64,000 bases of DNA from UBA6022 sp049295575 (GTDB taxonomy: Bacteria > Patescibacteriota > Saccharimonadia > Saccharimonadales > Saccharimonadaceae): NCBI GenBank assembly GCA_049295575.1, contig JBAQQX010000002.1:124001-188000 (forward strand), in the 5' to 3' direction. This document shows, one piece after another, positions 34,563 to 42,501 of this stretch (the first letter of the stretch is position 1; the number at the start of each line of letters is the position of its first letter). A model generated the notes under the pieces. The model was given only the letters and a program-made list of their open reading frames with translations. It made no database searches and was not told where the DNA came from. A program made the position numbers and the translations under genes.

Positions 34563-35539
34563 GCAAACGAAAATTAGATGCTAAAGCGTTTGCTCAGCAG
34601 AAACGCAATCGCCGTCGATTCGTGACGTTTGTTCGCATGTGCCGCTACGGTGTTAATAACTTTTCTCGTAATGCCTGGCTGACTATCGCTGCTACGGCCG
34701 TTATGACTATTACGCTGCTTATTGTCTTCTCGACACTGGCCGCGCGTAATGTCCTTGTTGATACGGTTGCGCAGATTAGTAGCAAAGTCGATATGTCTAT
34801 TTATCTCAAGACAGAGACATCTGATAAGCAGGCAAATGAAGTTAAGAGCGGCATCGAAAATCTTAGTAGTGTAAAGTCTGTTCGCTATGTTAGCGCATCA
34901 GAGGCACGAAGTGAAAATGCTGCCAATAATAAGGGTAATGATGCGATTCTTAACGCTATTAACGAAGCCACAAACAAGAACCCGGCCATTATGCGCATTG
35001 CCCTCGTTGATATTAATGATACATCGGAGCTCGATAGCTATGTTAAGAACGATAAATCATTACAGCCTCATCTTGACCCTGATCGTCCGCCATCATTTTC
35101 GGGTAGCCGACGCGAAGCAATTAAGAATATCGCTCAGTGGGTTGGTTTCGCTGAGAAGATTGGCATAGGCGCGACAATTCTATTTGTAACTATCTCATCA
35201 CTTATCGTCTTCAATACGATTCGCATGGCAATCTTTAACCGCAAAGAAGAGATCCAGATGATGAAACTGATCGGCGCTGACCGTAACTTTATCCGTGGCC
35301 CATTCCTGGTCGAGGCTAGTGTCTATGGTTTCATTGCAGCTGTGCTTGCCACTGGGGCAGGAGTTGCTCTCCTTTACGCTATTAAAGAACCATTGATGCG
35401 CAACCAGATTGCTATCGAATCCACTGTCCAGATGGCAACTGTCTACGTCGGATTTGTACTTATTGGCATGATTATTCTGGGCGCACTAATTGGCGTTATT
35501 TCCTCACTGCTCGCAACTCACCGTTATCTAAAAATATAA
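34559..35539 (+). CDS. ftsX: Cell division permease-like protein FtsX
   Basis: FtsX carries the FtsE signal across the membrane without transporting a substrate. A cytoplasmic basic N-terminus leads into the first helix (about residues 40-62). An extracytoplasmic domain of about 130 residues follows (SKVDMSIYLKTETSDKQANEV), then three helices. The FtsX domain includes IFNRKEEIQMMKLIGADRNFIRGPFLVEASVYGF. The length of 326 aa is normal for the Gram-positive type. Translation is coupled to ftsE. Confidence 0.95.
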   Translation: MSKRKLDAKAFAQQKRNRRRFVTFVRMCRYGVNNFSRNAWLTIAATAVMTITLLIVFSTLAARNVLVDTVAQISSKVDMSIYLKTETSDKQANEVKSGIENLSSVKSVRYVSASEARSENAANNKGNDAILNAINEATNKNPAIMRIALVDINDTSELDSYVKNDKSLQPHLDPDRPPSFSGSRREAIKNIAQWVGFAEKIGIGATILFVTISSLIVFNTIRMAIFNRKEEIQMMKLIGADRNFIRGPFLVEASVYGFIAAVLATGAGVALLYAIKEPLMRNQIAIESTVQMATVYVGFVLIGMIILGALIGVISSLLATHRYLKI

Positions 35540-35561
35540 AAACAAACAATAGGGGATTAAA

Positions 35562-35590
35562 TTGACACGTCATAACGCTTATGTTAAGGT
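35562..35590 (+). promoter_or_regulatory. Promoter of the CHAP hydrolase gene
   Basis: TTGACA (35562-35567) and TAAGGT (35585-35590) are 17 bases apart. Transcription should start at about 35597, one base before the ATG at 35598. A TTG-initiated frame that begins at the -35 box is therefore unlikely. Confidence 0.6.
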
Positions 35591-35597
35591 AGAAACA

Positions 35598-36773
35598 ATG
35601 AAACAACGGTCCACCACACCAGTTTCAAAATCATTCGTCGCAAAGGCATCTCTTGTCGCGGCTGCGGTTTTGATGGCAGTCTCAGGTCCAGTCCAAATGG
35701 GATCTGTTGCTCGTGCTGACCAGTATGACGATAAAATCAATGCTATTCAGAAGCAGGTGAGCGGCTACCAGCAAGAAGCTGTACGACTTCAGAGCGAAGC
35801 AAAGACTTTACAGGGAACGATAAGCCAACTTAATGCGCAGAAGTCCGCGATTCAAGCTCAGATTAATTTGAATCAGACGAAATATGATCAGTTGATTGCT
35901 CAGATTACTGAGACAGAGAAGAAGATTAAGAATAATCAGGATGCCTTAGGTGAGACACTCGCTAATTTGTATGTTGATGAGGATATTTCTCCTTTAGAGA
36001 TGCTAGCGAGCAGTAGTAATATAAGTGAGTATCTTGATAAGCAGGAATATCGTAACTCAATTCGTGATACACTTACTCAAAAAATTACTGAAATCAAGCA
36101 GCTAAAAAAAGACCTTGACCAACAAAAGTTGGATGTAGAAAAAGTACTTGTAGAGCAGAGACAGAGCCGGGAAGAGCTTGCCTCGAAGGAGGCTATACAG
36201 CAAAAACTTTTGGCTGACACTAACAATAACGAACAGGCTTACCAAGGTTTAATCAGCTCAAGCCAGGATCAGATAAAGAAATATCAGCAGGCACAAGAAG
36301 AACTTCGCAATCGACAAGGTATAGGTAGTGGTTCGTATGTTTCTGTCGGCGGCAGCGGTGGATATCGTTGGGCTAACGCGCCATACCCATGCTGGGATAG
36401 TAATGCATGTGCCGATCCGTGGGATCTGTTTTATCGTGAATGTGTAAGCTATGTCGCATGGCGTCTTGATAATCAAGGCTATGGTGTCAGGCAATTCAAT
36501 GGCAGCGGGCATGCGTACCAATGGCCGAGTACTACATCTGGATATACTTCACAGACGTCGGGAATTCCTCATAAGGGAGATGCTGCAATTCTTGCCGCAG
36601 GCGAGGGTGGCGCTGCCTGGACTGGGCATGTGATGTATGTTGAAGAGGTGTATGGCGATGGATCAATTCGCGTGAGTGAATATAACTGGAGCGGACGAGG
36701 CACGTATAGCGAGCGAATGTTTTCAGCCTCTGAGTACAGTATTATGACGTTTATCAGCTTCCCTCGGCGTTAA
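35598..36773 (+). CDS. Secreted CHAP-domain peptidoglycan hydrolase with coiled coil (PcsB-like FtsEX effector)
   Basis: A signal peptide ends at about residue 40 (SVARA/DQYDD). A long Gln/Lys-rich coiled coil covers about residues 44-245, then comes a Gly/Ser linker and a C-terminal CHAP domain. The likely catalytic Cys is in YRECVSYVAWRL and the His in WTGHVMYVEEVYGDGS. This is the architecture of PcsB and related FtsEX-activated hydrolases, where the coiled coil docks on FtsX and the CHAP amidase/endopeptidase cuts septal wall. It lies 58 bases after ftsX with its own promoter, so both expression routes are possible. It is 391 aa. Confidence 0.92.
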   Translation: MKQRSTTPVSKSFVAKASLVAAAVLMAVSGPVQMGSVARADQYDDKINAIQKQVSGYQQEAVRLQSEAKTLQGTISQLNAQKSAIQAQINLNQTKYDQLIAQITETEKKIKNNQDALGETLANLYVDEDISPLEMLASSSNISEYLDKQEYRNSIRDTLTQKITEIKQLKKDLDQQKLDVEKVLVEQRQSREELASKEAIQQKLLADTNNNEQAYQGLISSSQDQIKKYQQAQEELRNRQGIGSGSYVSVGGSGGYRWANAPYPCWDSNACADPWDLFYRECVSYVAWRLDNQGYGVRQFNGSGHAYQWPSTTSGYTSQTSGIPHKGDAAILAAGEGGAAWTGHVMYVEEVYGDGSIRVSEYNWSGRGTYSERMFSASEYSIMTFISFPRR

Positions 36774-36800
36774 TCAGACATTCTCAATAATTAATCACTA

Positions 36801-36828
36801 GCGCATCCCACTCGGGGTGCGCTATACT
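36801..36828 (+). promoter_or_regulatory. Hairpin directly upstream of the ctpA -10 element
   Basis: A nine-base stem (36801-36809 with 36814-36822, one G-U pair) ends one base before TATACT (36823-36828). Without a T run it is more likely an operator or a weak terminator than a standard terminator. Confidence 0.35.
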
Positions 36829-36868
36829 TATAGGAGTAGAAAAATCGTTTCACAAGGGGGGGCGACAG

Positions 36869-38098
36869 GTGCCTGAAGAACAACAGCAACATACATTAAA
36901 GTCGCCTATGCGCAATCGACGTCAGCGGACATTTTCAAAAAGTTTTTTATTTCTCACCATTGCCGCCACGGCCTTGATTGGCTTTGTTGCAGGGACACGC
37001 AGTAACGACATTATAGCGGCTATTGGACCGGTGTTTGGTATCAAGGTGCATACAGGAACGCTTGATCTTTCGTCAGTTCAGACGACGTATCAGAAGCTCG
37101 CGGCCAACTACGACGGGGAGCTGGATACGCAGAAGCTTGTTGAAGGCGCAAGTCGTGGGCTCGTGGAAGCTGCCGGTGATCCATACACAGTATATATGGA
37201 TGCTAAGGAAGCGGCTGACTTTAATAATGACCTATCTGGCAATATTGGTGGCGGTATTGGTGCCGAGATTGGCCTACGTGAAGAAAAGCCAACGATTATT
37301 CGCGTACTGAAGGATAATCCAGCCGAGAAAGCCGGTCTAGCGGCCGGTGATCAGATCGTAGCGGTCAATGACCAGACTGCCGTTGGACAGACTGTCGACA
37401 AGGTTGTTGGCAATGTACGCGGCGAGGCTGGCACGACGGTAAAGATTAGTGTACTTCGTAGTGGTGTGCCAAAAGAATTTACAGTTACGCGTAGTGTAAT
37501 TAATAACCCAAGTGTTGATAGTAAGGTCGAGAATGGTATCGGCACATTAACGATCTCGCGTTTTGATTCCCAGACAGGTGCGCTAGCTCGAAAAGCAGCA
37601 CAGCAGTTTAAAGACCAGGGTGTGAAGAGTGTGATCCTTGATCTACGCGGTAATGGTGGCGGGTATCTTGGAGCAGCTCAAGATGTTGCTGGATTATGGC
37701 TTGATGAAAAAGTAGTTGTCAGCGAGCGAACAGGCGGCAGGACGACCGAAGAACTTAAGACAGGCAAGGATGCGCTTCTTGCGGGCATTCAGACAGTCGT
37801 ATTAGTAAATGGCGGTACGGCGAGCGCAAGTGAAATCGTGGCCGGCGCACTCCAGGATTATGGCGTTGCTACGTTGCTCGGTGAGAAGACATTCGGCAAG
37901 GGGAGCGTTCAACAGGTGCTTGATCTTGGCGCGGGGACGGTACTCAAAGTAACAATTGCTAAATGGTATACGCCAAAGGGTAATAATATTAACAAAGAGG
38001 GTATCGAGCCGGATCAAACGGTTGTACTTGGTCAAGCTGACGCGAGCAGTGGCAATGATCCTCAGCTCCAAGCTGCGCTTAAGCTTCTCGGTGAGTAG
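36869..38098 (+). CDS. ctpA: C-terminal processing peptidase (S41 family, CtpA/CtpB)
   Basis: This membrane-anchored protease degrades or trims extracytoplasmic proteins from their C-termini. One helix near residues 24-46 is followed by a Pept_S41 N-terminal segment, a PDZ domain (about 125-200, KDNPAEKAGLAAGDQIVAVND) and the catalytic domain. The Ser is in NGGTASASEIVAGAL and the Lys in LLGEKTFGKGSVQQ, forming the Ser-Lys dyad. It starts with GTG and has AAGGGGGGG upstream. The length of 409 aa is typical. CtpA proteases often regulate cell-wall hydrolases, which fits the neighbouring CHAP enzyme. Confidence 0.94.
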   Translation: MPEEQQQHTLKSPMRNRRQRTFSKSFLFLTIAATALIGFVAGTRSNDIIAAIGPVFGIKVHTGTLDLSSVQTTYQKLAANYDGELDTQKLVEGASRGLVEAAGDPYTVYMDAKEAADFNNDLSGNIGGGIGAEIGLREEKPTIIRVLKDNPAEKAGLAAGDQIVAVNDQTAVGQTVDKVVGNVRGEAGTTVKISVLRSGVPKEFTVTRSVINNPSVDSKVENGIGTLTISRFDSQTGALARKAAQQFKDQGVKSVILDLRGNGGGYLGAAQDVAGLWLDEKVVVSERTGGRTTEELKTGKDALLAGIQTVVLVNGGTASASEIVAGALQDYGVATLLGEKTFGKGSVQQVLDLGAGTVLKVTIAKWYTPKGNNINKEGIEPDQTVVLGQADASSGNDPQLQAALKLLGE

Positions 38099-38140
38099 CG
38101 CTTGTGCTTTTGGTGGTAAACGAGTACTATAGGGGTATAT

Positions 38141-38548
38141 ATGGATAATGACACAAAAAAGAAAATCCTTCTCGTAGAAGATGACACTGCACTTGCGGCG
38201 GTATACAAATCACGACTTGAACTTGAGGGCTTTACGATTCGTGAAGTCAATAATGGTGAAGAGGCCCTATCTGCAACTGTTGAATTTAAGCCTGACCTTA
38301 TCTTGCTTGATGCGATGATGCCAAAGATTAGTGGCTTTGACGTGCTTGATATTCTTCGTAATACTCCGGAGACGACGAACATTCGCGTCATCATGCTGAC
38401 CGCACTCAGCCAGCCAAAGGATAAGGAACGTGCCGAATCACTTGGCGTCGATGACTACCTCGTGAAATCACAGGTTGTGATTGGTGACGTTGTTGAGCGC
38501 GTAAAATTCCATCTTGGCCTTACGCAGAGTTCAACACCGCAGTTTTAG
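38141..38548 (+). CDS. Stand-alone response regulator (REC domain only)
   Basis: The 135-aa protein is a single receiver domain. VEDD (residues 12-15) and the phospho-acceptor Asp57 in LILLDAMMP are present, with T in IRVIMLTALS and Lys in VDDYLVKSQ. No DNA-binding or enzymatic output domain follows, so it must act by protein contact or phosphorelay. No kinase gene is next to it; the only histidine kinase in the window is at 44992. A terminator follows. Confidence 0.93.
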   Translation: MDNDTKKKILLVEDDTALAAVYKSRLELEGFTIREVNNGEEALSATVEFKPDLILLDAMMPKISGFDVLDILRNTPETTNIRVIMLTALSQPKDKERAESLGVDDYLVKSQVVIGDVVERVKFHLGLTQSSTPQF

Positions 38549-38569
38549 TTTGTTGATTACTCAAGATAT

Positions 38570-38600
38570 GTAACTCCTGTAGCCCAGGGGTTGCTTTTTT
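38570..38600 (+). terminator. Rho-independent terminator after the response regulator
   Basis: A ten-pair stem (38570-38579 with 38585-38594, two G-U pairs) is followed by TTTTTT. Confidence 0.85.
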
Positions 38601-38643
38601 ATTGTAGTTATGCTTTAATAGGGAAAAGGCTATAAAAACAAAA

Positions 38644-39561
38644 ATGTCAGAACAAGAGCAACATATAACACCAGAAGATATGAGTCAGCAAGACGAGCGG
38701 ACTGTTGATGTTTTGTCGCTTAAGAAGGTTGATATGACTGTTGCTGACTATGCTCGTTATTCGGAGCTCGACCCGGACGATCCAGAGGTTAGTGAGCTAC
38801 TTGATCAGTATAATATTACACCTGGCGAATCAATTATTGTGTCGGCGACCGACCTTGAAGATTCGAACAATAACTTCAACCGTGTCGTTGTCGCTGGTGG
38901 CGAGGATTCTTTTACTACCAATAGGCTCCTTACAAGCCAGCTAGAGGAGGATCTGGGAGAATTGATTGCTACAGAGCAGCCGTCAGAAGCCGAACAGGCC
39001 GAGCGGACCGTTGAGGCAAAGACTGGGCTGACGATGACACTGATCGAGGACCTAGCAAGCCGACTCGCTAATGATGCGCAGCTATCTCGTGAGAGTTCCG
39101 GACGGCATCGTGGTATCGATACAGTGACAGAGGCTAACGCTCTCGTCGAGGCCTACGAAGGCGGGCGGGTGAGTGATAAGGATCTTTCTGTTATTGCAGG
39201 CGCGCTTCTTGGCTCGTCGAGCAATCGTTCCGATATTGAGGCGGTATTTTCTGAAGTAAAATCTGCCGGCGTGTTAGCCGAGTCTGATATTGCTGCCTTG
39301 TCGACGCAGTGGTCATCACTTGAGAATATGGGTAGGGCGACTGGCCCAAATGGCGATCAAATGAAAATTGGCTACATCAACTCATTGATTGGCAGAAGTG
39401 AAAGTCTACTCACTGCCAATAACCGTAAGCCAACCGCACAATATCGTGTAATTGTCGGGATGGTTATGGGACTCTCTGCGCAGATTAAAAATCAGGCAGC
39501 TTCTAGCAACTCTATGTCTGGTGCCTTAAATCGCATGCGTAAGATGGATGAGACAGAATAG
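38644..39561 (+). CDS. Cytoplasmic hypothetical protein, acidic
   Basis: I do not recognise this 305-aa protein. It has no signal or membrane segment and is acidic at the N-terminal half (about residues 1-110, with DPDDPEVSELLDQYNITPG). A helical C-terminal half has AGALLGSSSNRSDIEAVFSEVKSAG and YRVIVGMVMGLSAQIKNQAASS. It overlaps the next small gene by one base (TAGTG), so the two are coupled. A -10-like TTTAAT precedes it, and the gene follows the terminator of the response regulator. Confidence 0.7.
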   Translation: MSEQEQHITPEDMSQQDERTVDVLSLKKVDMTVADYARYSELDPDDPEVSELLDQYNITPGESIIVSATDLEDSNNNFNRVVVAGGEDSFTTNRLLTSQLEEDLGELIATEQPSEAEQAERTVEAKTGLTMTLIEDLASRLANDAQLSRESSGRHRGIDTVTEANALVEAYEGGRVSDKDLSVIAGALLGSSSNRSDIEAVFSEVKSAGVLAESDIAALSTQWSSLENMGRATGPNGDQMKIGYINSLIGRSESLLTANNRKPTAQYRVIVGMVMGLSAQIKNQAASSNSMSGALNRMRKMDETE

Positions 39562-39848
39562 TGACTGAGACCAACAAGAGCTCATTAATAGAGGTGCCGC
39601 ATAAGTTTAAGATCGATAGTTGGCAGGGTGAGATTGTACCTGGGACTCGTGTAGAAACACGTATACCGCCCGAAGACCGTGTCGTTCGAGTAGACCCCAC
39701 TGATCCCAATGTATTTTTGAATGTCAGAGAGATCGCATCTCGAAGTCATTTACTACCAGAGCTAAGCCCGGAGCTTGTACCTGGGCATGAGCTACGGTTT
39801 ATCGGCCAGGCGATTAATGCCGCCCGTACTGAGGCTCGAAAGGCTTAA
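39561..39848 (+). CDS. Small hypothetical protein coupled to the 38644 gene
   Basis: This 95-aa protein starts with GTG that overlaps the stop of the preceding gene. It contains IDSWQGEIVPGTRVETRIPPEDRVVRVDPTDPNVF and an end with HELRFIGQAINAARTEARKA. It is soluble with no recognised motif. The one-base overlap suggests the two proteins are made together and may interact. A bidirectional terminator follows. Confidence 0.6.
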   Translation: MTETNKSSLIEVPHKFKIDSWQGEIVPGTRVETRIPPEDRVVRVDPTDPNVFLNVREIASRSHLLPELSPELVPGHELRFIGQAINAARTEARKA

Positions 39849-39870
39849 GGAATCGGCTGTCGCGGACATA

Positions 39871-39900
39871 AAAATACCCACCGAGATGGTGGGTATTTTG
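39871..39900. terminator. Bidirectional terminator between the 39561 gene and rpmA
   Basis: A perfect twelve-base stem AAAATACCCACC / GGTGGGTATTTT with a five-base loop lies between convergent genes and has A and T runs on both sides. Confidence 0.9.
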
Positions 39901-39913
39901 TTGGTAAGGTAAA

Positions 39914-40186
39914 TTATTTTACGCTTACTTGTGTACGAGGGTTAGTCTTACCAGTAAAAGTCTGTTTGCGAATTTTCGCAAACTCGACAACGCCATCAAC
40001 TGCAGCGTGAATGGTAAAGTTTTTACTCATGAATGTACCAGGACCGGCAACTTTAGTGCTACCAGTTTGACGTACGAGAACTTCACCAGTACGAACTGTC
40101 TGACCGCCGAAGCGCTTTACGCCAAGGCGCTGACCGGCGTTATTGTGGATGTTTTTACTTGAACCACCTGCTTTAACGTGTGACAT
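39914..40186 (-). CDS. rpmA: 50S ribosomal protein L27
   Basis: L27 reaches towards the peptidyl-transferase centre. MSHVKAGGSSKNIHNNAGQRLGVKRFGGQ replaces the usual AHKKGGGSTRNGRDS start but keeps the pattern. VLVRQTGSTKVAGPGTFMSKNFTIHAAVDGVVEF confirms the family. The length of 90 aa is normal, with no cleavable N-terminal extension. AAGGAG lies before the ATG and a minus-strand TACAAT about 30 bases further up. It is unlinked from rplU. Confidence 0.95.
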   Translation of the reverse strand: MSHVKAGGSSKNIHNNAGQRLGVKRFGGQTVRTGEVLVRQTGSTKVAGPGTFMSKNFTIHAAVDGVVEFAKIRKQTFTGKTNPRTQVSVK

Positions 40187-40251
40187 AAAACAAACTCCTT
40201 AAGTTTTTTATAAATCAATCTGTTCAATTGTACCGAATCTAAAGGGTTTCG

Positions 40252-41418
40252 TCAAGCCTTGACGAGAACAAGTAGCTCACGGGCAACGACCTGGTCTTCT
40301 CGGAAGTAGAGAAGTTCTTGATCCTTGATGTTCTTGAAGCTGTGGCGAGTAAAGCCGAGCTGATCGAGCTGGTTAATCAGTGGAAGGTGTACAAAGCCGC
40401 CGTCAATTCGCTTCCAGGCAGGGATAGCGATCGAAACTGATGTGCCACTTGGTAACTGCGAACCAAGATTTTTAAGAAAGGCACTAATAATATTATTACA
40501 ATTGCCGCGGACCTGATCGAGCTTAGCAGGGGATGGCGGTGCGCTAAATGGCTGACCAAGATAGGTTTCGCCAACAACTGCATCGATCGGTCCTTGCCAC
40601 GAAGTATCCATGGCGTCGCCTTCGTGAAGATCATATTCAAAGGTGGTACGGTGCGTTTCTTTGAGCCAGTCAAGATTTTCTTTGCTGTAGCGAATCATCT
40701 TTTCTGAAAGGTCTGTACCGTAGACGGAGTGACCCAAGAGGGCAGCTTCCTGAAGAACGACGCCAGTTCCACAGAAAGGATCAAGTACGCGGCTGTGAGG
40801 AGTGGGATCAGCAAGATTGATCATAATCTGGGCTAGTTTCGGTGGAAGCATGCCGACAAACGCATCACGCTTTGGCCGTTCTTGGTCGCGCTTAGTGTAG
40901 GCGGTAATGTTCTGGGCGCCGGTACTTTCAGCGATGATAACGCGGCCATTACGGGCGCGCACAACAAGGAGTTCGACTTTATTATTCGACAGACCGAGCT
41001 TGTTATGGTGCGACGTAGCAGTGTTGAGGGCGGTGTCACTATTTGGGATCATACGTAAGCTGACATTCGCCTTTTTTAGTTTTTGCTTTAAGATGATGCC
41101 GGTTTGTTGGATCTCTCGTGGCGAGACATCGAAGCCGTAGGCACTGATGCCAAGTGTGATTTTTCCCTCAAAGCCAGACCACGCATGTGTATAGGCCTGG
41201 ACGATTTTCATGCTGACGCGGCGCCAATCACCGCTAGGTAGTTCAATGACAACCTGTCCCGCTTTTTGGACACCACCGAGCTTTTCGATAGAGAAGCCGT
41301 CATCAATAGCGATTTTTGCTGATACGTCAGAGAACCAAGACGTCGCTTCTTCGCCGTAAAGTCGTTCAAGTTCGGCCATGCCGAGTGCGGGTTGTCTGCC
41401 AAGGAGTGCGATATACAT
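40252..41418 (-). CDS. TRM11-like SAM methyltransferase (putative tRNA guanosine methyltransferase)
   Basis: The N-terminus MYIALLGRQPALGMAELERLYG and the following THUMP-like region resemble TRM11/TrmG10 proteins, which methylate a guanosine in tRNA. The SAM site is SRVLDPFCGTGVVLQEAALLGHSVYGTDLS. The catalytic motif that should read DPPY/NPPY is instead AVVGETYLGQPFS, so the target-base chemistry may differ. The protein is 388 aa. A minus-strand TATACT (41432-41427) lies eight bases before the ATG, and the flippase-like gene diverges from the same short gap. Confidence 0.8.
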   Translation of the reverse strand: MYIALLGRQPALGMAELERLYGEEATSWFSDVSAKIAIDDGFSIEKLGGVQKAGQVVIELPSGDWRRVSMKIVQAYTHAWSGFEGKITLGISAYGFDVSPREIQQTGIILKQKLKKANVSLRMIPNSDTALNTATSHHNKLGLSNNKVELLVVRARNGRVIIAESTGAQNITAYTKRDQERPKRDAFVGMLPPKLAQIMINLADPTPHSRVLDPFCGTGVVLQEAALLGHSVYGTDLSEKMIRYSKENLDWLKETHRTTFEYDLHEGDAMDTSWQGPIDAVVGETYLGQPFSAPPSPAKLDQVRGNCNNIISAFLKNLGSQLPSGTSVSIAIPAWKRIDGGFVHLPLINQLDQLGFTRHSFKNIKDQELLYFREDQVVARELLVLVKA

Positions 41419-41426
41419 ATATACCT

Positions 41427-41457
41427 AGTATACGCGTTTATGGTGAGTGTGTATAAT
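41427..41457. promoter_or_regulatory. Divergent leaderless promoters
   Basis: Minus-strand TATACT (41432-41427) lies eight bases before the methyltransferase ATG. Plus-strand TATAAT (41452-41457) lies six bases before the flippase-like ATG at 41464. Confidence 0.55.
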
Positions 41458-41463
41458 ACAATT

Positions 41464-42501
41464 ATGTCATTTCGAACGTGGTTGAGTGTTGCGACGTTAG
41501 TATTACTCGCTGTAATCATCTACTTTGCACGTCACGAAATAGTTCACGCTTGGCAATTACTCGGCAATGTGAACATCTGGATTCTACTACTGCTCATCCC
41601 GGGTCAAATGCTCGTCTATTATGCGGCTGGCGAAATGATCTTTGAGTATCTGCGAGCCAAGAAATCTATCAATAAAGTCACGCGTTTCGAGTTGATGCGC
41701 ATGGCACTTGAGATGAACTTCGTCAATCATGTTTTGCCGAGTGGCGGCGTTAGCGGCATTTCCTATATGGGATGGCGACTTGGTCATTACGGCGTAAGCC
41801 CTGGTCGGGCGACGATGGCTCAGGTTGTTCGGTATGCAATGGGATTTGCATCGTTTGTGGCGCTACTTATTCTAGCGGTGCTCATGGTGACAATTGACGG
41901 TAACGTAAACCGCTGGATTATCCTTGTCAGTGCAGGTTTGGTGACGGCCATGGTGTTAACAGTTGTTGGCGCTATTTTCCTTCTTAGCAGCAAAAGGCGA
42001 CTTGACCAGTTCTCCGATTGGCTTGCTGTAACAGTCAACCGCTTTGTCAGAAGAATAACATTTGGCCGGATACACACAGCACTAAAAGCCGACCACCTGC
42101 TTGTCTTTTTCGAGGACTTGCATGTTGATTTTCTCGAGCTACGACGTGAAAAGAAAATCCTCCTAAAGCCGTTTTTATGGGGATTAGTATTTAATCTTGC
42201 TGATGCGGCACTGTTTTTCATTACATTCTGGGCGCTCGGCACAGTCGTCAACCCAGCGCCAATTTTAATTGCCTACGGTCTCGCCTCGATGGCTGGTTTC
42301 TTCGTCGTAACCCCTGGCGGTGCGGGTGCCTATGAGGCGATTATGGTGGCATTCTTGGCGGTAGCCGGTGTGGTGTCCGGTGTTGCGATCGCTGGTATCT
42401 TGTTAACCCGCGTCATTGTTTTGATCGGGACGATTGCTTTGGGATATGTTTTTTATCAACATGCGTTATTGAAATATGGAAAAGATAAGTCTCCAGTTTA
42501 G
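41464..42501 (+). CDS. UPF0104/YbhN-type membrane protein (lysylphosphatidylglycerol synthase TM-like, flippase fold)
   Basis: This 345-aa protein has about eight helices. Motifs typical of the family are HVLPSGGVSGISYMGWRLGHYGVSPGRATMAQVVRY and FFVVTPGGAGAYEAIMVAFL. The family includes the membrane part of MprF and AglD-like glycosyl-lipid proteins, and members are thought to move lipids or lipid-linked sugars. The start at 41464 is chosen because TATAAT lies six bases upstream; the longer open frame reaches back into the divergent gene. It overlaps xseA by 26 bases. Confidence 0.88.
   Translation: MSFRTWLSVATLVLLAVIIYFARHEIVHAWQLLGNVNIWILLLLIPGQMLVYYAAGEMIFEYLRAKKSINKVTRFELMRMALEMNFVNHVLPSGGVSGISYMGWRLGHYGVSPGRATMAQVVRYAMGFASFVALLILAVLMVTIDGNVNRWIILVSAGLVTAMVLTVVGAIFLLSSKRRLDQFSDWLAVTVNRFVRRITFGRIHTALKADHLLVFFEDLHVDFLELRREKKILLKPFLWGLVFNLADAALFFITFWALGTVVNPAPILIAYGLASMAGFFVVTPGGAGAYEAIMVAFLAVAGVVSGVAIAGILLTRVIVLIGTIALGYVFYQHALLKYGKDKSPV

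Noticed and set aside
35562..35597. TTG-initiated longer form of the CHAP hydrolase
   Set aside because: The segment is a TTGACA-N17-TAAGGT promoter, and a good signal peptide begins at the ATG at 35598.
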